From: Candidatus Obscuribacterales bacterium
GTDB taxonomy: Bacteria > Cyanobacteriota > Vampirovibrionia > Obscuribacterales > Obscuribacteraceae
Direction of reading: 5' to 3'
Assembly (NCBI GenBank): GCA_019745415.1
Contig: JAIETF010000017.1
Coordinates: 62,001 to 126,000 of the forward strand
DNA length: 64,000 nt
Both the position numbers and the translations under genes were made by a program. The notes under the pieces were generated by a model. That model saw only the letters and a program-made list of their open reading frames with translations, was not told where the DNA came from and ran no database searches. Shown in pieces: positions 1-10,359 of this stretch; the stretch's first letter is position 1; each line of letters begins with the position of its first letter.

Positions 1-2144
1 TTAGCCTTGGCCATTTCGGCCATCTTCTCGCGGCGGCCGAAATCACCTAGATATTTGGCGTACTGCAACTGCAGATTGGCGCCGTATTGCATATTGACGA
101 AAGAGATATAGTTTTCGGCATGCAGCTTATAGCGCTCTTCTGGAGTGAGGTCTTTACCTTCGGCGTTCTTGCCTTCGGTGAGCATCTTCTGGTTGCCTTC
201 GACAATCTCGCGGTTGGCCTTCTGATACTCAGGGCTGCCGAACTGTCTGATCAGTTCTTCATACGCAGCTTTCACTTCCGGCTTGGTCAGGTTGCCCTTA
301 CCTTGCTCGGCTCTGATGAAGTTTTCCAACTGGTCGACCGGCTTGTCTTTCATCTGCTCGGCAAGCGGCTTAGATTTATCAATCACGAGAGCAGGAACGC
401 CATCGCCGGCAGTGCCGACTGCACTGGCATCACCACCGGTGGCTTCGTAAAGTTTCTTCAGTTGTGGACCGAGCTCGGGATCTTTCAATAGAGCACCCAA
501 AGCCTCAGCCTTTTGAGGACCGAGAGATTCGGTTATAGCCTTGACCTGATTAGCGGCACCGGTTTTGTCATCGGCAGCCACCAAGGCATTGCCGTACTGG
601 GTGCGCATCATCAGTTCCATATCGGCAGCTTGCCTATATGAATGAATCGGGCTGGCGAGCAGGTTGACATCATAGGCTTTCTTAGGATCACCGCCTACCG
701 AAGCAATGTAATCTTGCTGGGCTTTAGCATAAGCAGGGAATTTCTCGGTCAATTCTTTCTGAGCAGCTTCACGTTCTTCCGGCTTTTCCGATTGTCCTTT
801 TTGCATAATCGCCAAGAGAGCCGGATCAGACTGCACCTTGACGGCTTCTTGTCTGTAGACTTTGTTTGCAGCTAAGACAGTCTCAAACTTATCTTCTCCC
901 ACTTGCTTGATCAGTTCGGTGGCAGCAGTGACGGCAGCCGGCTGGAAATGATTCTTCATTTCTACCAAAGCATTGATGGAATCATCCATAAGCTTTTTGC
1001 CGTTATCATCAATCTTTCTGCCATCGGTGGCCTTGCCTAGGGCATCAAGATAGTTGGCACCGGCAACCACTCTGTCTTCTACTGATTTAGCATCATAGGG
1101 TTTAGCAGCCGTCTGCGGTTTGTCGCCGCCTTCGGCCGGTTTATCGACAGGACCAGCTGGTTTATCACCAGTGCCGGCGGGCTTGTCACCTGTGCCTGCC
1201 GGTTTGTCGACAGGACCGGCTGGCTTGTCGCCCTGAGCTTGGGCGATGGCTTTCTTGGCCGCCTCATCGTTGAAAGCTCTCACTTTGTCGTGCAAAACAA
1301 AGTAAGCATCAGGAGGAGCACCGTTGGAATCTTCGATACGTTTCATCTGGCGTTGGAAATGGATGTCGTCGAAGATAGTGACATTCTGCAATTGCAGACC
1401 GGTCTCACCGAGTTTCTGCAGGTCTTCAGGGGCAAGCTTGGCATGTTTCTTGGCGGTTGCCTCGTCAATACCGGCAGCCTGCAATAGTTTTGTATTGCCG
1501 TCTTCAGCTTTGCCCTGACGGTAATACCAGAGAGCCATATTGCCATAAGCAGCATCTTTGATGCGCGAGACACTGAAGAGTTCACGCTCTTTTTCTTTGA
1601 GGCGGGTTTTCTCTTCTACATTAGTTTCGGTCTTGAGCTTCTTCTGCACTTCGGCCAGGTCAAGCTTAGCCTTTTCTATGTCTTGTTTAGAAACTTTCTC
1701 GGCTTCACGAATAGCTTTCTCGTAGGCGGCTTTGGCTTCATCTAGCTTACCGGCTTTGTTCAGGGCCGGTACCTCTTTATCTAATATGTCGTTGACTTTC
1801 TTGAGCTGGTCAACCGGGTTAACTTTTTCGGGAGCATGCTGCAGACCTCTATCAAGTCCCTTCTCGGGGGCCTTGTCTGGAGCTTTTTCGGGAGCCTTAT
1901 CGGGCGCTTTATCTGGAGCTTTAGCATCGGCACCGGCTTGCCCGGCGGGTTTAGCCGGTGCAGTGACGTCGCCATCTTTCTTGACTGCACCGGTGGGCGC
2001 CTCTGTCCCTTTGGCATCCACGGGCTGCCCCGAACCGGTTGGTCCGTTGCGCCTTTCTGGAGCGCCGTTAACAATGTCGAAGTTAGGCTCGTGTTTAGGC
2101 TCTTCTTTCTTTTTGTTATCGCCCGACCCGTCTAATGCAGCCAT
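1..2144 (-). CDS. Large charged repeat-containing protein, C-terminus outside the window
   Basis: An uninterrupted minus-strand frame runs from an ATG at 2144 (SD GAGG about 8 nt upstream) to the left edge, giving at least 714 residues without a stop, so the C-terminus is missing. No signal peptide or membrane segment is seen. Residues about 70-95 are a DKAP/EKAP tandem stretch and residues about 300-345 are DKPAG-type repeats rich in Pro, Ala, Gly and Lys. Between and after them lie Ala/Lys/Glu-rich segments that look helical, with TPR-like spacing (for example EAKAAYEKAIREAEK). I do not recognise a family. The disordered linkers between helical modules suggest a scaffold or a long stalk-like protein. 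The charged, repeat-rich style recurs in the protein at 34891-35928. Confidence 0.85.
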   Translation of the reverse strand, partial: MAALDGSGDNKKKEEPKHEPNFDIVNGAPERRNGPTGSGQPVDAKGTEAPTGAVKKDGDVTAPAKPAGQAGADAKAPDKAPDKAPEKAPDKAPEKGLDRGLQHAPEKVNPVDQLKKVNDILDKEVPALNKAGKLDEAKAAYEKAIREAEKVSKQDIEKAKLDLAEVQKKLKTETNVEEKTRLKEKERELFSVSRIKDAAYGNMALWYYRQGKAEDGNTKLLQAAGIDEATAKKHAKLAPEDLQKLGETGLQLQNVTIFDDIHFQRQMKRIEDSNGAPPDAYFVLHDKVRAFNDEAAKKAIAQAQGDKPAGPVDKPAGTGDKPAGTGDKPAGPVDKPAEGGDKPQTAAKPYDAKSVEDRVVAGANYLDALGKATDGRKIDDNGKKLMDDSINALVEMKNHFQPAAVTAATELIKQVGEDKFETVLAANKVYRQEAVKVQSDPALLAIMQKGQSEKPEEREAAQKELTEKFPAYAKAQQDYIASVGGDPKKAYDVNLLASPIHSYRQAADMELMMRTQYGNALVAADDKTGAANQVKAITESLGPQKAEALGALLKDPELGPQLKKLYEATGGDASAVGTAGDGVPALVIDKSKPLAEQMKDKPVDQLENFIRAEQGKGNLTKPEVKAAYEELIRQFGSPEYQKANREIVEGNQKMLTEGKNAEGKDLTPEERYKLHAENYISFVNMQYGANLQLQYAKYLGDFGRREKMAEMAKA

Positions 2145-2304
2145 CTATTAAGACCTCAAGAAATGCTTTCCAACGCATTAATTAATTTATTCCAGCATCA
2201 ATAGCCTTTGAAACTGGGGAAACTACGTAGCAGCGTTGTCAAGCGGGTTATTTCCCTTACTTTTAATCATTACTACACCGGTTTGAATTTTTTTGGACAG
2301 GGCA

Positions 2305-4734
2305 TCAATTAATTTCTATAACAGTAACGCCGTCGCCGCCTTCATACAATTCACCCGGTCTAAACTTGATTTTGTAGCGCCCTTCAGAAAGCAAAGAGCG
2401 CACGGCTTGCTTTACAGCACCTGTGCCATGACCATGGATGATCATAAAAGGACTGATGCGGGCAAGTACACAGCTATCTATAAAAGATTCAGAGAGTTGC
2501 AGGGCTTCATCGACCCGCTTCCCCCTCAAATCGAGAGTATTCACAGCTGTTCTTACAAAAACCGATATCGGTTCACTTACATCTTTAAACTGACCTGAAA
2601 ACTTTGCCGAAACCTGAGCCGGCGAACTACGTCCCTTAAAAGAGCGCCGCTGTTCCTTGAGCTTGCTGCCGGACACCGCTTCAATCTCAGCCGGGCGAGC
2701 CTTCACTTTTAGACTGCCCAGTTGAATCAGCAGCTGTTCTCCATCCACGGCCAAAATCGAGCCAATCTGATTGAGAGCCAGATGCCGCACCGCCGCTCCC
2801 GGTTTGAAGTCGGGCGAAGGAGCCTTAAAGCGCTTATTCTCTTCGTCTTTCCATTTCAGCTCCGACTTGATAATTTCCAGATCTTGTCGAGCTTTCTCGG
2901 CTTTCTTAAGCGAAGGGCTACGCTGCAACTCTTTGACAGTCTCAGCGACTAACTTCTTAGCCGCCTCAAACTCAGAAAGCAGCTTACTGCGCTCTTCGGT
3001 CATCAATTTCTCTTTGTAGCCCTTCAGGTCAGCTTCTTGCTTAGACAGGCTTTCGGTCTGGGCGACAAGCTCTCTATTTTGTCTGAGGTTCTCTTCTTCT
3101 AGGGCACTCAAAGACGCCATTTTCTCGGTCAAGTCTTTGATCAGCAAGTCGACCCCGCTATCTACACCCATGAGAGATTTAGCTCGAGCGACGAGATTTT
3201 CATTCAGCCCTAATCTGGAAGCGACGGCAATCGCTTTTGATTCGCCGGGTACGCCCAATCTCAATCTATAAGTAGGTCGCAGATTCTCTTCATCAAACTC
3301 GAAACTGCCGTTTAAGAAAGTGGAGTTGCCGAAAGCTAGAGCCTTGAGGGCGCCCAGGTGGGTTGTGGCCACAAAAGTAGCGCGGCGCCCCTCCAACTCT
3401 TCTAAGATTGCCTGAGACAAAGCGGCGCCTTCCTTAGGGTCTGTACCGGCACCGACCTCATCGAGCAAGACCAATAAACCGGCATCGGCAACCTCGACTA
3501 TTTCAATGATGTTTTTCATATGGCTCGAGAAAGTGGAGAGACTTTGCTCAAGCGACTGTTCATCACCGATATCGGCCGCCACCAGGTCAAACAAACCGAG
3601 ACGAGAACCTCTGGCCACAGGTGGAATTAAGCCAGCCCGCACCATAAGGGCACAGAGACCAACTGTCTTTATGAAGACAGTTTTGCCGCCGGTGTTTGGA
3701 CCAGTGATTAAAAGAGCACGTTTTCCGTCTTCCAGAATGACGTCATTGCCGATAACCGACTTAGCTTCACCGCGCAGCATCAAAAGTGGATGTCTCGCCT
3801 CTTTCAACATCAAAGAGCGCTCTTCAGTCAGTTCAGGCATATTGGCGGCAGTAAGATGAGCCAGCCTGCCCCTAGCTAAGATACAGTCCAAGTCTATAAG
3901 CACTTCATAGCTTGCCTTAAGTTCAGCCGCATAGGGTAAAAGCTCGCGCGAAAGGCTGTCTAGAATGCGTTCAATCTCAGCTTCAATTTCTGTACCTTTG
4001 AGCCTAATTAAATTAGATAGCTCCATCACCGAAAGCGGCTCGACATAAACTGTCAGACCGGTTGACGAGGCATCGTGCACCACGCCTTCTATTTGATAGC
4101 GCATTGATGAATTGACCGGCAAGACAAATCGGCCATGTCTGACTGTATAGAGCTCGTCGGTCAAAACCTTGCTGCCGGCAAGCTTGTGAATGATATTGCG
4201 CAATTCTTCTTTGACCCGGTCTTCCAGCTTGCGGGCATCTTGCCTGAGGCGCGAAAGCAAGCTTGAGGCGGTGTCTTTCACTGAACCATCGTCATCGATA
4301 GCAAGTTCTATCTCTTTTTCAACATTGGGTCGAGAAATGAGCAACTCGCCTTTGCGATGGAGCAAAGGAAAACTAGGCTTTTCTAAAAGTAGAAGAGAAT
4401 TTCTTGTTCTACGCGAAACCGAGAGGAGACGACGCATGCTGAGAAGTTCATGGGTACCAAGTGTAGCCCCGATGGCGAGCTTTTCTAACGAAGCCCAGTC
4501 TACTTCAAGTGAAGATAAATCGGGCTCGCCTTTAGCAGCTACCAAATAAGCGGCTTCCTGACTTTCAGAAAGTCTCAACTTGGCTATATCTAAGTGTTGC
4601 CTGCCCAGTTCGGGGCGCAAAGCTGATAGACGAGCACGGCCTTCTAGAGTTTGCGCCAGTAAAGAAAGTTCGCTTACCAGCTTGTCCCATTCAAGAGACT
4701 TGAGGCTGCGCTTTTCTATACTCTCGACTGACAA
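2305..4734 (-). CDS. mutS2: Endonuclease MutS2
   Basis: This 809-residue protein has MutS2 architecture: a MutS-like core and clamp region, an ABC-type ATPase with Walker A GPNTGGKT (residues 345-352) and the following DEVGAGTDP Walker B region, a long charged coiled coil (about 510-640), and a C-terminal Smr nuclease domain with LDLRGKRVDEAL and HGHGTG. MutS2 proteins bind branched DNA to limit homologous recombination, or act on collided ribosomes in some bacteria; which applies here cannot be told. The start is TTG at 4734, 8 bp after the stop of the preceding small gene, so the two are probably co-transcribed. Length is normal for the family (about 780). Confidence 0.95.
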   Translation of the reverse strand: MSVESIEKRSLKSLEWDKLVSELSLLAQTLEGRARLSALRPELGRQHLDIAKLRLSESQEAAYLVAAKGEPDLSSLEVDWASLEKLAIGATLGTHELLSMRRLLSVSRRTRNSLLLLEKPSFPLLHRKGELLISRPNVEKEIELAIDDDGSVKDTASSLLSRLRQDARKLEDRVKEELRNIIHKLAGSKVLTDELYTVRHGRFVLPVNSSMRYQIEGVVHDASSTGLTVYVEPLSVMELSNLIRLKGTEIEAEIERILDSLSRELLPYAAELKASYEVLIDLDCILARGRLAHLTAANMPELTEERSLMLKEARHPLLMLRGEAKSVIGNDVILEDGKRALLITGPNTGGKTVFIKTVGLCALMVRAGLIPPVARGSRLGLFDLVAADIGDEQSLEQSLSTFSSHMKNIIEIVEVADAGLLVLLDEVGAGTDPKEGAALSQAILEELEGRRATFVATTHLGALKALAFGNSTFLNGSFEFDEENLRPTYRLRLGVPGESKAIAVASRLGLNENLVARAKSLMGVDSGVDLLIKDLTEKMASLSALEEENLRQNRELVAQTESLSKQEADLKGYKEKLMTEERSKLLSEFEAAKKLVAETVKELQRSPSLKKAEKARQDLEIIKSELKWKDEENKRFKAPSPDFKPGAAVRHLALNQIGSILAVDGEQLLIQLGSLKVKARPAEIEAVSGSKLKEQRRSFKGRSSPAQVSAKFSGQFKDVSEPISVFVRTAVNTLDLRGKRVDEALQLSESFIDSCVLARISPFMIIHGHGTGAVKQAVRSLLSEGRYKIKFRPGELYEGGDGVTVIEIN

Positions 4735-4742
4735 TTCTCAAG

Positions 4743-5045
4743 TTAGTTGAGTTCGGTGATGGTCTCAGCGCCTGCGGGAGCAGCAGCAACCTGAGGATAG
4801 TCAGTAGCTACAGCTAGACTCTCGATACCGAGATTGCCGAGCAGTTTTTTCAATCTTATTTTTTGCAGCTCATAGCTGCGATTGTTGCGCTTGTGCACAA
4901 TACCAATCTTTTCCAGCTGCTTGATAGCATCCATATGTGCTTCCGGTACGGAAGAAACGTCTACGGTGCCTCTCTCGTTGAGCCATGAAATTGTGGGAGA
5001 AAGTGTTCCCAGTAGCTTGCGCATCGGCTGTTCGAAAACCGGCAT
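4743..5045 (-). CDS. Small hypothetical protein upstream of mutS2
   Basis: This 100-residue protein starts at ATG 5045, with GAGGA about 12 nt upstream. It is probably cytoplasmic, with no signal peptide or membrane segment. The middle (about residues 35-70) has the helix-turn-helix-like rhythm of a small winged-helix domain (AIKQLEKIGIVHKRNNRSYEL), followed by an Ala-rich tail. That fold guess is weak. It ends 8 bp before mutS2, which suggests one transcript. I do not recognise the family. Confidence 0.7.
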   Translation of the reverse strand: MPVFEQPMRKLLGTLSPTISWLNERGTVDVSSVPEAHMDAIKQLEKIGIVHKRNNRSYELQKIRLKKLLGNLGIESLAVATDYPQVAAAPAGAETITELN

Positions 5046-5298
5046 AGTAAAAAAATCCTCGTACCAACCTCCCCCAATTCATTCCACTGAATGCATCTGG
5101 AGTCGGCATGCTAAAAACGGGCCGCCAAAGGAATATTAACAGCTTGACATTCAATATAGTTAGTAAAGCCTTGAAGCCTGTATACGATAATGCTAGCTGC
5201 CTGATAAGAAGGCTGCAACTGAGGTCTTCTTGCTGGACCACCGCAGAAACGCTTAACAGAGAGTTACAGTTCAAGGAAATTGAGCTTGAGGAGAATCA

Positions 5299-5817
5299 GT
5301 GATTTATCAACTGCATGGCGTCAAACCTCTTTTGGAGGAAGGAGTCTATATTGCCCCCAATGCCGTCGTCATCGGCAATGTGATTGTGCGCCAAGACTGC
5401 AGCATTTGGTTTTCATGCGTTGTCAGGGGTGATATCAACTCAATTTCTATAGGCCAATCGAGCAATATTCAAGACGGCGCCATCTTGCATGTCACCCAAA
5501 AGCACTCGCTTTCTATAGCCGAAAGAGTAACAGTGGGGCACGGCGCCATTTTGCACGGCTGTCAGGTGGAAGAAGATTGTCTGATTGGCATGGGCGCCAT
5601 TGTGCTTGATGGGGCTGTGATCGGGAAGGGCTCTGTGGTTGCCGCCGGCACCATTGTCGCACCCGCCACCGTCGTCCCCCCTGGTTCTATGGTCATGGGA
5701 ACGCCGGGTAAGGTTGTGAGGGGCGTGAAAGAACAGGAAACAGCATTGATTGCCATGACCTGGCAAAGCTATGTAAGTAACGCCAAAGACTTTGCCAAAA
5801 ATCTCGATTTAATTTGA
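5299..5817 (+). CDS. Gamma carbonic anhydrase family protein (left-handed beta-helix)
   Basis: This 172-residue protein is built of hexapeptide repeats of the left-handed beta-helix type and ends with the amphipathic helix typical of the gamma carbonic anhydrase/YrdA/PaaY family. The three histidines expected to hold the metal are present (ILHVTQ, VGHGAILHG), as is the VVRGDI motif. Members either hydrate CO2 or have unknown roles; sequence alone does not say whether this one is active. The start is GTG at 5299, fixed by a strong GAGGAG site 8 nt upstream. The 3' end overlaps the convergent hydrolase gene by 9 bp. Confidence 0.9.
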   Translation: MIYQLHGVKPLLEEGVYIAPNAVVIGNVIVRQDCSIWFSCVVRGDINSISIGQSSNIQDGAILHVTQKHSLSIAERVTVGHGAILHGCQVEEDCLIGMGAIVLDGAVIGKGSVVAAGTIVAPATVVPPGSMVMGTPGKVVRGVKEQETALIAMTWQSYVSNAKDFAKNLDLI

Positions 5818-6849
5818 ACTGAGCAAGTTGCGGCTTTGTGCCGAAGGCGCCACATGATCGTTCAACCAGCTCTTGATAGTAGTCATTGTGCTTGGTTCGA
5901 TATGCGAAGTCTCAATCAAGACATGCCCCTTGCCCTTGAGCCAACACATAGTTGTATCGCGGCTTTTCAGGCGGCTCATCAAAGACTTAACGGCTTCGCA
6001 ACGCAACATGCGGTCTTTGTCGCCTTGAATAATGAGCACCGGCATATCAGCAGGCACTTGGGAGGCATGGTTGATATTGCCTTTGATATAAGAAGCTGTA
6101 TTGAGCAAATCTAGACAGTTTAGATGTTTGCGCACAAAAGGATCCTGCAAAGCTTCATCGGCAATGACCGGGTCTTCCGAGGCAAATTTCTTTATATAAG
6201 GAACAAGGTTAACTTCGCCCATGGGATTGGCGACCAGATGGGCCAAATCTTTCACCATCTCGGGCTCGAGATAGAAACGTCTTTTGATAGCCGGGCTGGA
6301 CAGAACAAGCCCATCCACCTTATCGGGCAGCGCGGCGGCGATGCGTATGCTCATACCGGCTCCCATGCTCTCACCCACCATATAGATGGGCAGATCCGGA
6401 TACTGACTTCTAAGCACAGTCACCAGCTCTTTTAGATCTTCAAAGCTGCGTTCGTAGGCGACTTTGGCTTCGGTCTTAGACTTTTCATCACTACCGGCGG
6501 CAGTCCAACGACCATAGCCCCTCAGATCTGGAGCAAAAACCAGCATGCCCTGAGAAGCTAGTTCGCGAGCCATGGTGTCGTAGACTCGACCATGCATAAC
6601 CAGTCCATGTACAGCTACAACGATGCCGCGGGTGGCAGTTTCATCGTCTTTCCACATCGAAACCGGTCGCTTTGGCAAGAAGTCGAGGTTCTTAGTCGGC
6701 TCGTCTTCGCGAACTGGCACAGCCTGGGCGCTCTGAGCCAAAGCAAATGTGCAGAAAGTAGATGCCGATGCAGCAAGGGCGGTTGTAAGAAGCAGCCCTT
6801 TTCCAATTTTTATGACATTATCGACAAATGGAAAGGAACTTAACGACAT
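5809..6849 (-). CDS. Secreted alpha/beta hydrolase, monoacylglycerol-lipase-like
   Basis: This is a 346-residue protein. An N-terminal hydrophobic stretch ending near ALAQSAQA (about residues 15-43) looks like a signal peptide, so it probably acts outside the cytoplasm. The rest is a serine alpha/beta hydrolase: oxyanion region HGLVMHG, nucleophile elbow VGESMG, an Asp in QGDKDRM and the catalytic His in GKGHVLIE. Family relatives (Hydrolase_4, lysophospholipase/monoacylglycerol lipase) cleave lipid esters; the substrate here is inferred only. The start is ATG at 6849 with AGGGGGAAAG just upstream. Confidence 0.88.
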   Translation of the reverse strand: MSLSSFPFVDNVIKIGKGLLLTTALAASASTFCTFALAQSAQAVPVREDEPTKNLDFLPKRPVSMWKDDETATRGIVVAVHGLVMHGRVYDTMARELASQGMLVFAPDLRGYGRWTAAGSDEKSKTEAKVAYERSFEDLKELVTVLRSQYPDLPIYMVGESMGAGMSIRIAAALPDKVDGLVLSSPAIKRRFYLEPEMVKDLAHLVANPMGEVNLVPYIKKFASEDPVIADEALQDPFVRKHLNCLDLLNTASYIKGNINHASQVPADMPVLIIQGDKDRMLRCEAVKSLMSRLKSRDTTMCWLKGKGHVLIETSHIEPSTMTTIKSWLNDHVAPSAQSRNLLSSN

Positions 6850-6940
6850 CTTTCCCCCTGGGTCGTTAGGCTAATAGCTGCGAAGAGCAATGGACGAATA
6901 TTTATTTCACTGAAGCTTATGTACCAAGAAGTAAGTACCT

Positions 6941-6969
6941 TTGAAACGCTCTTTCGGGACCAGTCAAAT
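6941..6969 (+). promoter_or_regulatory. Candidate sigma-70 promoter of carB
   Basis: TTGAAA at 6941-6946 and TCAAAT at 6964-6969 are separated by 17 bp (5/6 and 4/6 matches to consensus). Transcription would begin near 6976, immediately before the carB ribosome binding site, so the leader would be very short. Confidence 0.4.
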
Positions 6970-6989
6970 TAAATCTGAGGATTAAAACC

Positions 6990-9900
6990 GTGCCCAAACG
7001 AACCGATATCCAAAAAATCCTTGTTCTCGGAGCAGGACCAATAACCATCGGGCAGGCATGTGAATTCGACTATTCAGGCTCGCAAGCCTGCAAAGCCTTG
7101 AAAGACGAAGGTTATGAAGTTGTACTGGTCAATTCAAACCCAGCTACGATCATGACTGATCCAGAGGTGGCGGACCGCACCTATGTCGAGCCGGTTACAG
7201 CCTCAGTGGTGAGAGAAGTTATCGCCCTGGAAAGACCCCAGGCCTTACTGCCCACAATGGGCGGTCAAACCAGTCTGAATGTGGCGGTAGAACTGGCGGA
7301 AAGCGGAGTTTTGGAAGAATTCGGAGTCGAACTCATAGGTGCCAAGCTGAAAGCAATTAAGCTAGCCGAAGACCGGGATCTATTTAAAGAGAAAATGCTT
7401 GAAATTGGGCTTTCGGTGCCGAATTCGGGCATTGCCCGCAATGCCTCGGAAGCTAGAGAAGTAGGACAGCGCATTGGTTTTCCCATTATCATCAGACCGG
7501 CTTTCACATTAGGCGGCGCCGGCGGCGGCATCGCCTATAACCAGGAAGAACTAGACGACATAGCCGGTCAGGGTCTGGCCGCCTCACCGGTCAGCGAAAT
7601 CTTGCTGGAAGAAAGTGTGATGGGCTGGAAAGAGCTTGAGCTGGAAGTTATGCGCGACCGCCTCGACAATGTGGTGATTATCTGCGCCATCGAAAATTTA
7701 GACCCAATGGGCGTTCATACCGGCGATTCGATCACTGTCGCCCCCTTGCAGACAATCACCGACAAGGAATATCAAAGACTGCGAGACGCCGCCATCAAAG
7801 TGATTAGAGCTATAGGCGTAGACACAGGCGGCTCCAACATTCAATTCGGCATCAATCCCCGAGATGGACGCATCGTCGTGATCGAAATGAATCCGCGCGT
7901 CTCTCGCTCGTCGGCACTTGCCAGTAAAGCCACCGGTTATCCGATTGCTAAAATTGCTGCGAAACTAGCCATTGGCCTTACTCTAGATGAGATAGCCAAC
8001 GATATTACCCGTGAAACCAAAGCCGCTTTTGAGCCCACCTTAGACTATGTGGTCACCAAAATACCCCGCTTCAATTTTGAAAAATTCCGCGGAGCCGACA
8101 CCACCCTCACCACCCAGATGAAATCGGTCGGTGAGGTCATGGCCATTGGTCGCACCTTCCAAGAATCTTTTCAGAAAGCTCTGCGCGGCATGGAAGTAGG
8201 ACTGACTGGTTTTGCCCAGGTGGAAGCAAGAAGCAAAGCCGACTTTTGGGAATGGCGCCGCCGTCTCTCTCTGCCGTCGCATCACCGCATCACCGATATT
8301 TATGGCGCTCTTTCTGCGGGCATTTCACCGGCTGAAATTATTGAACTAACCGATATCGACCCCTGGTTTATCGACAACTTGGCTGAAATTTTCGAGACCA
8401 CCGAAGAGCTAAAAGAACTCGGTCTCAGCCTAGCAGACTTAGACCGTCAGCTTTTACTGAAACTAAAGCGTATGGGCTATGGCGACGAGCAGTTGGCCCG
8501 CATTATGGGTGTATCGGAAGCCGAGGTCTGGCAGCACCGCCGCGCACTAAATGTAGTGCCAAGCTATAAGATGATCGACACTTGTTCGGCCGAGTTTCAA
8601 GCTTTTACGCCTTATATGTACTCGACTTATGAAATTGAAAGCGAAATGTTCGAAGCGGTTAAGCCGCGAGTGCTTATCTTGGGTGGCGGTCCAAACCGTA
8701 TTGGACAGGGCATCGAGTTTGACTATTGCTGTGTACATGCCAGCCTAGCCTTGCGTGACCTGGGCTTTGAAGCGGTGATGGTCAACTCCAATCCCGAGAC
8801 AGTCTCCACCGACTATGACGTCTCCGACAGGCTTTATTTCGAGCCCCTTACTTTGGAAGATGTTTCGAATATAGCTGAAATTGAAAAACCGGAAGGCATT
8901 ATCGTCCAACTGGGCGGACAGACGCCTCTGAAACTGGCTAAGGGACTGGAAAGCCGCGGCTATAAAATTCTCGGCACCAGCCCCGAGAGTATCGATATGG
9001 CCGAAGACCGCGAAAGATTTGGTGAGCTGATCAAGACGCTGGGGCTGAAACAGCCTGAAGGAGCCATCGCCAAAAGTGCCGGTGAAGCTATTGAACTGGC
9101 TTCTAAAATCGGCTATCCGGTTATGGTCAGACCAAGCTATGTGCTGGGCGGCAGAGCCATGTCCATCGTTTATTCGCAAGACGATTTGGAACGTTGGCTG
9201 AGTGAAGGCTTTGCCCGCGGCGATATGCATGTGCTTATCGATGAATTTCTTGAAAATGCTGTCGAGATAGATGTTGACGCCATTTCAGACGGCAGAGCCA
9301 CAGTCATCGCCGGCATCATGGAACATATCGAACAAGCAGGCATTCACTCTGGCGACAGCACCTGCGTCTTGCCCAGCCAGAATATTCCCTTCAAGATAAT
9401 CGAAGAAATCAGAAGAGCGGTGAACGAGCTGGCCGACAAACTAAAAGTCATTGGTCTGATGAATATTCAGTTCGCCGTAAAAGACGACGAACTCTATATT
9501 TTGGAGGTCAATCCCCGCGCCTCCCGCACCATCCCCTTTGTTTCAAAAGCAACCGGAGTGCCGTGGGCTCGGGTAGCGGCATCGGTCATGGTCGGCAAAA
9601 CCCTTTCTGAACTGGGAATTAAACCCAGACTCTTACCGCCGCATGTTTCAGTAAAGTCGGTAGTGATTCCATTTAAACGCTTCGCCGGATCAACAATTTC
9701 GCTTGGTCCCGAAATGAGATCAACCGGAGAAGTCATGGGGGTGGCCAGTCAGTTTGGTCTCGCCTTTGCTAAAGCGCAGCTGGCCGCCGGGCATGGTCTG
9801 CCCACCAAAGGGCGAGTTTTCGTCAGTGTTTCTGATTCACACAAGCAAGAAACCATTCCGATAGCTCAAAACCTCTATCAGATGGGCTTTGAGCTGATTG

Positions 9901-10247
9901 CCACCCGGGGCACGGCCCAAGTAATCAGAGAGGCGGGCATTCCCTGTCTATTGACCAACAAAGTCTCAGAAGGTCGCCCCAATCTAGTCGACCGCATCAA
10001 AAACGGCGAAATTCAGCTGGTAGTCAACATCCCGTCGGGTAGAACCGCCAGAGACGATGACCAGCTTATCAGGCGGGCGGCGATCAATTACAACGTGCCT
10101 GTGGTCACCACGGTGTCAGGCGCCAAAGCGGTAATCGCCGGTATTACAGCTTTGCAGGGCGGCAATTCCAGCTTTGCCGTGAAAAGCTTGCAAGACTACC
10201 ACCGCAACATAAGCCACTTAGAGACGACAAGCAATAAAAGGGTCTGA
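6990..10247 (+). CDS. carB: Carbamoyl-phosphate synthase, large subunit
   Basis: The 1085-residue protein matches full-length CarB. The N-terminal carboxyphosphate half has an ATP-grasp domain at about 130-320, followed by the oligomerisation domain (about 405-555), a second ATP-grasp half (about 560-900, with the repeated motif [16 protein letters not shown]) and a C-terminal MGS-like allosteric domain (about 945-1075). It makes carbamoyl phosphate from bicarbonate, ammonia and two ATP for pyrimidine and arginine synthesis, using ammonia channelled from CarA. carA is not in this window. The start is GTG at 6990, with CTGAGG 9 nt upstream. Confidence 0.98.
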   Translation: MPKRTDIQKILVLGAGPITIGQACEFDYSGSQACKALKDEGYEVVLVNSNPATIMTDPEVADRTYVEPVTASVVREVIALERPQALLPTMGGQTSLNVAVELAESGVLEEFGVELIGAKLKAIKLAEDRDLFKEKMLEIGLSVPNSGIARNASEAREVGQRIGFPIIIRPAFTLGGAGGGIAYNQEELDDIAGQGLAASPVSEILLEESVMGWKELELEVMRDRLDNVVIICAIENLDPMGVHTGDSITVAPLQTITDKEYQRLRDAAIKVIRAIGVDTGGSNIQFGINPRDGRIVVIEMNPRVSRSSALASKATGYPIAKIAAKLAIGLTLDEIANDITRETKAAFEPTLDYVVTKIPRFNFEKFRGADTTLTTQMKSVGEVMAIGRTFQESFQKALRGMEVGLTGFAQVEARSKADFWEWRRRLSLPSHHRITDIYGALSAGISPAEIIELTDIDPWFIDNLAEIFETTEELKELGLSLADLDRQLLLKLKRMGYGDEQLARIMGVSEAEVWQHRRALNVVPSYKMIDTCSAEFQAFTPYMYSTYEIESEMFEAVKPRVLILGGGPNRIGQGIEFDYCCVHASLALRDLGFEAVMVNSNPETVSTDYDVSDRLYFEPLTLEDVSNIAEIEKPEGIIVQLGGQTPLKLAKGLESRGYKILGTSPESIDMAEDRERFGELIKTLGLKQPEGAIAKSAGEAIELASKIGYPVMVRPSYVLGGRAMSIVYSQDDLERWLSEGFARGDMHVLIDEFLENAVEIDVDAISDGRATVIAGIMEHIEQAGIHSGDSTCVLPSQNIPFKIIEEIRRAVNELADKLKVIGLMNIQFAVKDDELYILEVNPRASRTIPFVSKATGVPWARVAASVMVGKTLSELGIKPRLLPPHVSVKSVVIPFKRFAGSTISLGPEMRSTGEVMGVASQFGLAFAKAQLAAGHGLPTKGRVFVSVSDSHKQETIPIAQNLYQMGFELIATRGTAQVIREAGIPCLLTNKVSEGRPNLVDRIKNGEIQLVVNIPSGRTARDDDQLIRRAAINYNVPVVTTVSGAKAVIAGITALQGGNSSFAVKSLQDYHRNISHLETTSNKRV

Positions 10248-10359
10248 GAAAGCGATATTTCAACAGAAGCCCCAACATAAGTGGAAACGCATGTAATAAA
10301 AGAGCCGAGGAAAAAGGCTAGAATCTGGAGCGTCTATACTTTCGCTTGAGACTTTAACC

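Noticed and set aside
2237..2242. Minus-strand TTGACA upstream of the large repeat protein
   Set aside because: The 17-bp downstream position reads CCCCAG, not a -10.
5144..5149. TTGACA box upstream of the gamma-carbonic-anhydrase gene
   Set aside because: No -10-like sequence at 16-18 bp downstream.
5108..5302. 64-residue plus-strand frame ending at the gamma-carbonic-anhydrase start, with GGAG upstream
   Set aside because: No recognisable content; the overlap with the next start (GTGA) and the SD could be chance. Kept out for lack of support.
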